From NCBI GenBank assembly GCA_027297825.1, contig JAPUHH010000226.1, positions 1-6,374 on the forward strand: a stretch of DNA of 6,374 nucleotides. Reading direction: 5' to 3'. Below are positions 1-5,261 of this stretch, piece by piece. The translations under genes were made by a program, and so were the position numbers. Within the stretch, counting starts at the first letter, position 1. Every line of letters begins with the position of its first letter. The notes beneath the pieces are model-generated. The model saw only the letters and a list, made by a program, of their open reading frames with translations, was not told the origin of the DNA and made no database searches. Source of the stretch: Gammaproteobacteria bacterium (GTDB lineage Bacteria; Pseudomonadota; Gammaproteobacteria; UBA4575).

Positions 1-207
1 TTCCGCATAACTACCATCTAATGTTGTAGGTGGTTCTGATGGCGGATACTTCGCTGCATCTGGGTCGTATATTTGTGCCTCAATCATATTTCGAACCGAG
101 TTGCCGTAGTCAGCTTCCACCCGTATAGGGTCGGTGCTGGAGCAACCACTGACAAAAATGCTAATTAAGGTAAATGCTGTTACTACTAGCTTATAAAAAT
201 TTTGCAT
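1..207 (-). CDS. Small Tad-locus lipoprotein, 5' part only (runs off window)
   Basis: This is the first 69 codons of a gene that continues beyond position 1. The ATG lies at 207-205, and an AGGAG six bases upstream supports it. The protein starts with a short basic n-region (MQNFYK) and a hydrophobic stretch, then the lipobox VSGC at residues 19-22. Cys22 would be lipidated and residues 1-21 removed by signal peptidase II. The next residues are Ser-Ser-Thr, not the inner-membrane-retention Asp at +2, so outer-membrane sorting is likely. The visible mature part contains YGNSVRNMIEAQ (34-45), then a DPDAA and Pro-rich stretch and LDG. From memory, similar small lipoproteins follow the secretin gene in many proteobacterial Tad loci; they have no settled function. 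It begins nine bases after the secretin stop, so a role as a secretin pilot or partner is plausible inference. RcpB/CpaD-like analogues are the alternative label. The lipoprotein call is firm; the family assignment is moderate. Confidence 0.85.
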   Translation of the reverse strand, partial: MQNFYKLVVTAFTLISIFVSGCSSTDPIRVEADYGNSVRNMIEAQIYDPDAAKYPPSEPPTTLDGSYAE

Positions 208-213
208 GCCGGA

Positions 214-218
214 CTCCT
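214..218 (-). promoter_or_regulatory. Shine-Dalgarno of the lipoprotein gene, overlapping the secretin stop
   Basis: AGGAG on the minus strand shares two bases with the TAG stop codon (219-217) of the secretin gene and sits six bases before the lipoprotein ATG. This arrangement suggests that translation of the two genes is coupled. Confidence 0.7.
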
Positions 219-1857
219 AGTTAATATCATGACCAAATTTGCTGCTTGCTAAGGAGCTACTGGAGAGATTAGTTTGCATGGGAACAACATGCTTCGGATC
301 TTTTCTAGCTTCCATTTTGCCAAGCAGATAAAACTCTATATCACTTGGTGGGACAAAAGCATCAGTGGGTAAACGCACTTGCTCAGGTGAAATAGGTTTT
401 GCTAAATGTGGGGTTACAAAAATTACCAGTTCAGTTTGACCGGATTGAAACTCTTGACTACGGAATAATGCTCCGAGCAATGGCAAATCACCTAAGCCAG
501 GAAGCTTATCTGTAAACTCCCGTGTAGTATCACTGATCAAGCCTGCAATACCGATGGTTTGACCATCTGCTAACTCCACCGTGCTTTGAGCACTACGCTT
601 CGTTAACGAGGGCACCACGAATGTGCTTGCACTTCCTTGTATTCCAAGTATCACACTAGCATCATTAGAAATTTCGCTAACACTAACGTTGAGTTTCAAG
701 TTGATTCGCCCCGAATCGAGTACCACTGGCAGAAAATTAACCCCTACACCAAATTCCTTAAATTCAATGGTGGTGGTATTAGAATCCTGCGGCACCGGAA
801 TCGGAAATTCGCCACCGGATAAAAACGATGCTTCCTGACCCGTCAAGGTTGTAAGTGTCGGTTCGGCAAGGATCTGCGCCAATCCTTTGCGACGCGAAAT
901 ATCAAGCACAGCCTGTATAAAAAAATCGCCACTTAGATGACTCAGAAACAAACCAGTTTTATCGATGGTTGGTATATTTGGGGCAAACTCATCTAATGCA
1001 GGACCAATAATAACATCACCGCTATTAAAATTACCAAAAATAGGTGCTCTCGCTCCATCTAAACTTATAGCATCGGGGAATGTTGCGCCTCCACTTACAC
1101 CACCAATTGCGGTGTCGCCATCGAAGTAGAGAATGTTGACGTCTGCATCCATGCGTTTTAATACCGTGCGATTAATCTCGGCAATTTTTATCTCCAGCAT
1201 TACCTGTTGTGCACCGCCAACTTGCATCATGTTAACAACACTACCTTCCTTACATTCTTGACTACCCGAGTCTGTTTTCTTCTTGCTAGCGGTTCCAAGT
1301 CCAGGACCACTAAATCCTTCGGGCGGCTCAATACAACCAGGCAGATAGCTGAATGCCAACTCTTTAGCGGCATTCATCTTTATAAGATTAGAGACTGTGC
1401 CACTGAGAATAATTCGCTGCTGTGCGGAAAGAACTTTAATTTTTTCTCCTGGTAGTAATTCATGCAACTTAACCTTGAGCGATTCAATATCATGTGTAAT
1501 TTCCACTTGTATTGTTTCAAATACCCTGTCTTTCCTATCCCACAACACCACATTGGTAGTACCGAGTGATTTGCCAATCACATAAAGTTGTTTACTGTGA
1601 AGAATCAGAATATCCGCAATATTAGGATTTCCAATCGAGATTCGCTTGGGTGTCTGGTCGAGCAAAATGATCCCAGACTTAAATACAGGCACCTCAAAGT
1701 TACCTGTAGCAGCTATAAGCTGCAGTGATTCGGGAACAGTTTTAACCTCTGCGTTGATTGGATTTACACAGAATAGTGTGATGACTGCCAGCGCTATCAT
1801 CATCCAATATCTGCGCATGTGTTCGTTCTTACATGCATATTTTCTTAACATATCCAT
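217..1857 (-). CDS. rcpA: Outer-membrane secretin of the Tad/Flp pilus (RcpA/CpaC)
   Basis: This 546-residue protein should form the multimeric outer-membrane channel for the Flp pilus. A signal peptide is visible: Arg15-Arg16, a hydrophobic core at about 19-33, and likely cleavage after PINA (A36). The pilus/secretin N-terminal domain spans about 53-120, followed by a BON-like segment at about 125-170 and an insert bounded by Cys175 and Cys202. The secretin family region starts near 208 and runs to about 487. It contains the hallmark LPGLGDLPLLGALFRS (452-467) and ends in TELVIFVTPHLAKP. A polar tail of about 60 residues follows. The first ATG is used here because GGAG lies 11 bases upstream, but Met14 would place the signal peptide at the exact N terminus and cannot be excluded. 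It lies between rcpC and the lipoprotein gene, the usual Tad context. A T2SS or T3SS secretin is unlikely given the short N-terminal region and the neighbours. Confidence 0.96.
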   Translation of the reverse strand: MDMLRKYACKNEHMRRYWMMIALAVITLFCVNPINAEVKTVPESLQLIAATGNFEVPVFKSGIILLDQTPKRISIGNPNIADILILHSKQLYVIGKSLGTTNVVLWDRKDRVFETIQVEITHDIESLKVKLHELLPGEKIKVLSAQQRIILSGTVSNLIKMNAAKELAFSYLPGCIEPPEGFSGPGLGTASKKKTDSGSQECKEGSVVNMMQVGGAQQVMLEIKIAEINRTVLKRMDADVNILYFDGDTAIGGVSGGATFPDAISLDGARAPIFGNFNSGDVIIGPALDEFAPNIPTIDKTGLFLSHLSGDFFIQAVLDISRRKGLAQILAEPTLTTLTGQEASFLSGGEFPIPVPQDSNTTTIEFKEFGVGVNFLPVVLDSGRINLKLNVSVSEISNDASVILGIQGSASTFVVPSLTKRSAQSTVELADGQTIGIAGLISDTTREFTDKLPGLGDLPLLGALFRSQEFQSGQTELVIFVTPHLAKPISPEQVRLPTDAFVPPSDIEFYLLGKMEARKDPKHVVPMQTNLSSSSLASSKFGHDIN

Positions 1858-1868
1858 TGTTTCTTTTA

Positions 1869-1872
1869 CTCC
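1869..1872 (-). promoter_or_regulatory. Candidate Shine-Dalgarno for rcpA, long spacing
   Basis: GGAG lies 11 bases before the first ATG (1857-1855), 17 before the third codon ATG and much farther from Met14. It is the only purine-rich core in this gap and therefore favours the longest start, although the spacing is longer than usual. Confidence 0.45.
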
Positions 1873-1914
1873 ATTTTTAGAACATTACCACCGAACTTTG
1901 GCGACTCATTTTCT

Positions 1915-1947
1915 TAAAGTTTCACCTTCGATAAAGTTTCACCTTCG
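1915..1947 (-). repeat. Two tandem copies of a 16-bp word (17-bp period) at the 3' end of rcpC
   Basis: The 16-base word TAAAGTTTCACCTTCG (plus strand) occurs at 1915-1930 and again at 1932-1947, a period of 17 bp. The repeat straddles the rcpC stop codon. Removing one copy would make the gene end ...VSKVKL followed directly by TAA; with both copies the reading frame shifts and ends ...VSKVKLYRR followed by TGA. A small duplication that altered the C terminus is the simplest explanation. Confidence 0.85.
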
Positions 1948-2731
1948 AAACATCAACATGAGTGCCTCGAATTATGGTCACGTTGGTACTGCTACTAGCT
2001 GCTGCACGCCTCACCACTTTTTTAGCAACTTTTTTCACTACGGGTGCTTCTTTTGGTGCTTCGGCTTTTACAATACGCGACTCATCCATCGGGTTTCGCA
2101 ATACTAGTTGTACGGTTCCTTCCTGTGTGGATTTGACAAGTTCTTCTGCTTGCTTAGGATCCACTTCCAAAGTAACTGCGCGTACGACGATGGGTTTGTC
2201 TTTATCAGGTGTAGATGTTTGATCTACCGCTAATACTTTTAAGTCTTCTAATATGGTTTTAGTCAAGGCACGGCGTTGGTCAATTTTTCGAGTTGCAAGA
2301 ACATCAACACGATTACCGGGTAATAAGAATCCTCCTACACCTATAACATCGTTAACACGTACTGTAACCGCGCGCATGTTGGGGCTGATTATCGCGGCCA
2401 AAGTACTCCCTTGAGCGTGCTCTACGATACGACTACTTAAAATTATTTCACCTGGCGCGATAGTCTGGTTGGCTATTTTGCCTTCGACATCAGCGAGGTC
2501 GTTGTACACACCTGAAGGTAAGTTCGAATTGGGCCAGCTTATGGTACGCATATGAGCGGTTTCAATTTTTTGACCGAAAGGAATTTCTAATGCCGCTACC
2601 ACAACTGGAGTTGTGTCGGCTGCAGCTACCGGTTTCATGCGACTCATAAACCAATTGTTAGCAAGAATTGTTGCTCCTATACCCATTACTAGGGCAAGTG
2701 TGAAAAGTGTAATAGTTCTACGTTTAATCAT
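1922..2731 (-). CDS. rcpC: Flp pilus assembly protein RcpC/CpaB
   Basis: This 269-residue periplasm-facing protein is a standard Tad component that works with the secretin. It has an N-terminal membrane anchor or uncleaved signal (KRR at 3-5, hydrophobic about 7-26). A SAF-type domain spans about 42-104 (VVVAALEIPFGQKI at 43-56, IAPGEIILSSRI at 91-102). The RcpC/CpaB domain follows at about 110-215 (AVTVRVNDVIGVGGFLLPGNRVDV, cut here for length, then VRAVTLEVDPKQAEEL). Residues 224-249 are a Lys/Ala/Pro/Val-rich linker, and the protein closes with a short TIIRG segment typical of the family. SAF domains occur in proteins that bind glycans or peptidoglycan, so cell-wall contact is possible inference. 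The ATG is preceded by a strong GGAGAGG. The gene begins 11 bases after the ATPase stop and precedes rcpA by 64 bases. The last three residues (YRR) appear to come from the 17-bp duplication at its 3' end. Confidence 0.95.
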   Translation of the reverse strand: MIKRRTITLFTLALVMGIGATILANNWFMSRMKPVAAADTTPVVVAALEIPFGQKIETAHMRTISWPNSNLPSGVYNDLADVEGKIANQTIAPGEIILSSRIVEHAQGSTLAAIISPNMRAVTVRVNDVIGVGGFLLPGNRVDVLATRKIDQRRALTKTILEDLKVLAVDQTSTPDKDKPIVVRAVTLEVDPKQAEELVKSTQEGTVQLVLRNPMDESRIVKAEAPKEAPVVKKVAKKVVRRAAASSSTNVTIIRGTHVDVSKVKLYRR

Positions 2732-2742
2732 GGGCCTCTCCT

Positions 2743-4137
2743 TTAATAATCTTTTGATAACAATTGATAATGATCTGACTGAGATTTTGCTGTTTCGGTT
2801 GTTGACGCCTCAGTTTCTAGATTAACGAAATAGCTATTCCAAGCTATCTTAAGTATTTCAGGCGTCAGCTCTGTGATTCCCTGGTAGGTACTGTAGTCCA
2901 GAGCTATGCCAAGTAAATCTCGCGGGTGACAAGGCAACATTGGCACTTTAAATTTTGCATGCAAATCATTGATCACGTAGTCCAATAACCCAGAGTTGAA
3001 ATCTATATCTTTTTCCTTACAAACTTGCTGCCAAATTTTTGTATATAGATCTGGAGTCGAATAATGAAACTGTATCTTGTGTCCCAAGCGACGCAGAAAG
3101 GCCTCGTCGGCCAACTCAAGTGGGTTTAAATTTGTGGAAAATGTTAATACCACATCGAATGGCACGGCCAAGCGTTTGCCAGAAGGCAGATTGAGATAAT
3201 CTTCCCAGCTTTCCATTGGGACAATCCATCTATTGAACAAATCGACCGGCGCAACACGCTGGCGACCGAGATCATCAATGATGTAGATGCCGTTATTGGC
3301 TTTAAGCTGTAATGGTGCCTGAAATAACCGAGTTGAAGGTTCGAACTGTATCTCAAGCATATCCAGCGTCAGTTCGCCACCTGTGACCACCGCCGGGCGT
3401 TCACATAAAACGAAGCGTGGATCAAATCCTTCCCCCAACATCATGGTAGGTTCGGAATCAAGATAGTTGACAGGCTTGTGTAAGCTTGGGTCATACACTT
3501 GAACAACAGTGTTGTCGATCACTATTGCATGCGGTACTAGGACTGCATCTTGATACAACAAGGCTAAACGTTGACAAAGAAAAGTCTTACCTGTTCCAGG
3601 TGAACCATAAACAAAAATTGCTCTACCTGAATGCACTGCTGAACCAAGCTGATCCATTAGATCTTCGTCCACTACAACATCTGCAAAGGCATTCTGCATG
3701 TTGGACTTTGTTACACGCTGAAGATGTACACTTTGCATACGCACCACTTGGCTGTAACGTTCCAAAGGTACGGGTGCCGGCCCTATATAACCACTTTTAA
3801 GTAGCGCCTCAGCCGCTGCTGCACGACCGCGATCTGTCAGTGCATAGCGCAAACCAGACTTATCACTCGCCGGACCCAATATTTCGATCCAGGCATCTTT
3901 ACGCATTGCATTCAGTATGTTTTCAAGTATTGGCCCAGCTAGAGACAAGCGACCACTCAATTGTCGCAGATTCATTTTGCCGCCTTCCGACAAGTGCTTC
4001 ACTACTAGTTCTTGCAGAAAATGTTTCCCTAATCCAGTCTCTGAAATCGACTTTGGTCGTCGCGCTATTACCTCAAGTTCGCCCGATATAAAATCAGAAT
4101 GACTTGGTTTCATTTCTATAACATTTGCAGTTTCCAC
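2743..4137 (-). CDS. Winged-helix/AAA+ ATPase of the Tad locus
   Basis: This 464-residue protein is predicted to be soluble; no signal peptide or membrane segment is seen. Residues about 36-115 look like a winged helix (LRQLSGRLSLAGPILENILN at 57-76, then RYALTDRGRAAA in the wing/last helix). The AAA+ core has Walker A GSPGTGKT at 178-185, Walker B IYIIDDLG at 284-291, a sensor-1-like FSTNLNP at 333-339, candidate arginine-finger residues R349/R350 in FLRRLGHKI, and a sensor-2-like HPRDLL at 404-409. Walker B has Asp-Asp rather than Asp-Glu. It is not TadA/CpaF (a secretion-type ATPase) nor TadZ/CpaE (a MinD-like protein). From memory, such proteins are annotated as an ATPase with chaperone activity associated with Flp pilus assembly, but I know of no demonstrated function. 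Remodelling of a pilus component or a regulatory role are both open. The start is GTG: AAGGA lies nine bases upstream, whereas the internal ATG at codon 9 has no such site. Confidence 0.88.
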   Translation of the reverse strand: METANVIEMKPSHSDFISGELEVIARRPKSISETGLGKHFLQELVVKHLSEGGKMNLRQLSGRLSLAGPILENILNAMRKDAWIEILGPASDKSGLRYALTDRGRAAAAEALLKSGYIGPAPVPLERYSQVVRMQSVHLQRVTKSNMQNAFADVVVDEDLMDQLGSAVHSGRAIFVYGSPGTGKTFLCQRLALLYQDAVLVPHAIVIDNTVVQVYDPSLHKPVNYLDSEPTMMLGEGFDPRFVLCERPAVVTGGELTLDMLEIQFEPSTRLFQAPLQLKANNGIYIIDDLGRQRVAPVDLFNRWIVPMESWEDYLNLPSGKRLAVPFDVVLTFSTNLNPLELADEAFLRRLGHKIQFHYSTPDLYTKIWQQVCKEKDIDFNSGLLDYVINDLHAKFKVPMLPCHPRDLLGIALDYSTYQGITELTPEILKIAWNSYFVNLETEASTTETAKSQSDHYQLLSKDY

Positions 4138-4140
4138 AAT

Positions 4141-4185
4141 TCAAATTCCTTCGTTTTTCACTTTGTTGTTTTTAATAATTGGCAT
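4141..4185 (-). other. Possible 14-codon coupling ORF between tadV and the ATPase gene
   Basis: An ATG overlaps the tadV stop in the sequence TGATG and opens a frame encoding MPIIKNNKVKNEGI. It ends in TGA three bases before the GTG start of the ATPase. It contains the ATPase Shine-Dalgarno. It may keep ribosomes moving across the gap or may be chance; a functional peptide is not claimed. Confidence 0.2.
4147..4151 (-). promoter_or_regulatory. Shine-Dalgarno deciding the GTG start of the ATPase
   Basis: AAGGA with a nine-base spacer precedes GTG at 4137-4135. The alternative ATG at 4113 is preceded by AT-rich sequence without a purine core, so the GTG start is preferred. Confidence 0.65.
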
Positions 4186-4730
4186 CAGATTTTTGATATC
4201 AGCGAATGACCAAAAATTGACACGAAAGTCCCAGTTGCAATCGCTGCGGCATAGGGGAAACGCTTAGTTGCTGTATCGCCAGGTGACGGTGGTACATAAT
4301 TCAATTGTCCTGTTAACACTGAATACTTTGCTGTCGATAGATAACGTTTACACCAGACGGCTAATTCCCCATGTAGGATTAACATGAAAATTCCCATTAT
4401 CATTCCCGCAATTAGTGTGAAGATCAGCGCATTGAAGGTGCTTTCTGGTCCAAGAAAGGCCCCCACTGCAGCCATCAATTTGACATCACCTGCAGCCATA
4501 CCGCCCAACATATATAACGGTAATAGCACCGCAAAGCCCAGCAATGCTCCACCTAGGCCTGCGAATAAGCCATCCAAGCCCAATATCCATCCATGCAACA
4601 CTAATCCCGTGATAACTCCACCAAAGCTCAATAAGTTTGAGATGCGGTGCGCCTTCACATCGGTATAAGTAGCAATCGCTAGAATCACCAACAGTGGCCA
4701 AATGACAAGAAAATTCTCTTCTATGAGCAT
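4185..4730 (-). CDS. tadV: Type IV prepilin peptidase of the Tad locus (TadV/CpaA)
   Basis: This 181-residue integral inner-membrane aspartic protease should remove the leader of Flp prepilin. It is the short A24-family form without the N-terminal methylase-type domain of PilD, as is usual for TadV. The first catalytic aspartate is D24 in TYTDVKAHRISN; the second is D82 in AAGDVKLMAAVGAFLG. The motif usually written GxGD reads A-A-G-D here. Hydrophobic segments lie at about 7-22, 33-51, 57-75, 100-119 and 159-176, the last starting at the conserved FPYAAAIATG. The ATG at 4730 has no clear Shine-Dalgarno and no better internal start, so translation may be weak compared with flp. It lies 138 bases behind flp, separated from it by a stem-loop. 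Its product acts on the pilin encoded directly upstream. Confidence 0.95.
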   Translation of the reverse strand: MLIEENFLVIWPLLVILAIATYTDVKAHRISNLLSFGGVITGLVLHGWILGLDGLFAGLGGALLGFAVLLPLYMLGGMAAGDVKLMAAVGAFLGPESTFNALIFTLIAGMIMGIFMLILHGELAVWCKRYLSTAKYSVLTGQLNYVPPSPGDTATKRFPYAAAIATGTFVSIFGHSLISKI

Positions 4731-4801
4731 TGTCTATAAACCGTTAAATAAAATTTGTTTCTTAACTGAGCTTACAATCGTCTTTGTCTTTAGTAGGAAA
4801 T

Positions 4802-4834
4802 TGCGAGCAGAACTTGTGAAAAATTCCGCTCGCA
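4802..4834 (-). terminator. Strong stem-loop between flp and tadV (attenuator or processing element)
   Basis: Arms 4802-4812 and 4824-4834 form an 11-bp stem around an 11-base loop. In the minus-strand RNA one position is a G-U wobble, while in a plus-strand RNA the same position would be an A-C mismatch, so the structure fits the sense transcript. The following sequence (AATTTCCTACT) is poor in U, so it is not a textbook intrinsic terminator. Partial termination or protection of an abundant flp mRNA is inferred. Confidence 0.6.
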
Positions 4835-4868
4835 TTGCCTTATTTCAAAGACTTATTAAAGCCACTGG

Positions 4869-5051
4869 TTAAACTATACCCGTAAGTTCGGCACCGATAA
4901 GATCGATTACTCGGTCAACTTCAAAACCAACGGTAGAAAAAGCTGCAACTGCGCCTACAAGAATTAAGCCACCAGCTACCGCATACTCCACCATGGTTAG
5001 ACCTTCTTCATCACGAATAAATGCTAGGGCCTGTTGTTTAAATTTACTCAT
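4869..5051 (-). CDS. flp: Flp family type IVb major pilin
   Basis: This 60-residue prepilin is the structural subunit of the Flp pilus. The leader of 17 residues is basic then acidic (MSKFKQQALAFIRDEEG) and ends in Gly17. Cleavage gives a mature pilin of 43 residues beginning LTMVEYAVAGGLILVG. Mature position 5 is Glu and position 6 is Tyr, the Glu-Tyr pair that defines the Flp motif. A hydrophobic helix runs to about residue 40, followed by a short amphipathic tail ending TGIV. Length and motif are typical for the family. A strong AAGGAG (5060-5065) lies eight bases before the ATG. It is the only pilin gene in the window; some Tad loci have two. The intergenic regions on both sides hold a candidate regulated promoter and a stem-loop, consistent with expression levels separate from the genes downstream. 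Confidence 0.97.
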   Translation of the reverse strand: MSKFKQQALAFIRDEEGLTMVEYAVAGGLILVGAVAAFSTVGFEVDRVIDLIGAELTGIV

Positions 5052-5071
5052 TGTAATAACTCCTTCATGTT

Positions 5072-5087
5072 TTAATTAATTAATTAA
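5072..5087. repeat. AT-only palindrome in the flp leader
   Basis: TTAATTAATTAATTAA is a perfect 16-bp palindrome made of four TTAA units, 7 bases upstream of the flp Shine-Dalgarno. In RNA it could fold only weakly; in DNA it is a flexible, easily melted stretch that could bind an AT-preferring protein. It might also simply be an unstructured, ribosome-accessible leader. Confidence 0.7.
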
Positions 5088-5121
5088 ATGCTGATGGTTT
5101 GCGACCAACAAGCATGCAATC

Positions 5122-5150
5122 ACTATAAGTGTGAAATCGATTATTGACTT
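5122..5150 (-). promoter_or_regulatory. Candidate activator-dependent promoter of flp
   Basis: On the minus strand TATAGT (5127-5122) matches the -10 consensus at five of six bases. With a 17-bp spacer the -35 position (5150-5145) reads AAGTCA, only three of six. Transcription would start near 5115 and give a leader of about 64 bases. A good -10 with a poor -35 directly beside a pair of direct repeats is the layout expected of a promoter that needs an activator. This is read by eye and has no experimental support. Confidence 0.45.
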
Positions 5151-5184
5151 GGAAACTTTTGCTGATATGTAGGAAAGTATTGCT
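5151..5184 (-). promoter_or_regulatory. Pair of 13-bp direct repeats, 21-bp period, candidate AraC-type operator
   Basis: On the minus strand AGCAATACTTTCC (5184-5172) and AGCAAAAGTTTCC (5163-5151) agree at 11 of 13 positions and are 21 bp apart, two helical turns, so both face the same side of the DNA. The promoter-proximal copy ends at the base next to the -35 position. AraC-family activators commonly bind such paired direct half-sites next to or overlapping a -35. The adjacent regulator gene encodes an AraC-type DNA-binding domain, which makes it the obvious candidate ligand. Confidence 0.55.
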
Positions 5185-5199
5185 AACTGTGCTGCGCAA

Positions 5200-5224
5200 A
5201 GAGCCCATCATGGCTACGGGCTTT
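5200..5224. terminator. Hairpin downstream of the regulator gene, possible weak terminator
   Basis: AGCCC (5202-5206) pairs with GGGCT (5218-5222) around an 11-base loop, and on the plus strand two further pairs including a G-U extend the stem. It lies 38 bases after the regulator stop codon. The U-rich tail is short on either strand (TCTTT on minus, TTTAATT on plus). It would separate the regulator transcript from flp, but termination is not assured. Confidence 0.4.
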
Positions 5225-5261
5225 AATTACCAATATTTAGCTTTAATAATTTTTTAATATC

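Noticed and set aside
623..838. Open frames on the plus strand opposite the secretin gene
   Set aside because: They lie fully inside a well-supported secretin gene on the other strand, have no ribosome site or recognisable domain, and read as low-complexity antisense translations. The same applies to the plus-strand frames opposite rcpC, the ATPase and tadV.
1380..1577. Minus-strand 65-codon frame inside rcpA and similar same-strand shifted frames in the ATPase and tadV
   Set aside because: They are out-of-frame readings within clear genes, without domains or start signals.
1646..2107. 153-codon plus-strand open frame crossing the rcpA/rcpC gap
   Set aside because: It covers the ends of two real genes in antisense, has no family resemblance or ribosome site, and its length is explained by the codon composition of the opposite strand.
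5149..5164. Sigma-54 type -24/-12 site on the plus strand (TTGG...TTGCT)
   Set aside because: The distance between GG and GC is eight bases, not ten, and the orientation points away from flp.
5144..5171. Plus-strand promoter (TTGACT, 16 bp, TATGTA) reading towards the regulator in antisense
   Set aside because: The -10 is weak and there is no plus-strand gene to serve. The bases overlap the direct repeats that are better explained as an operator for flp.
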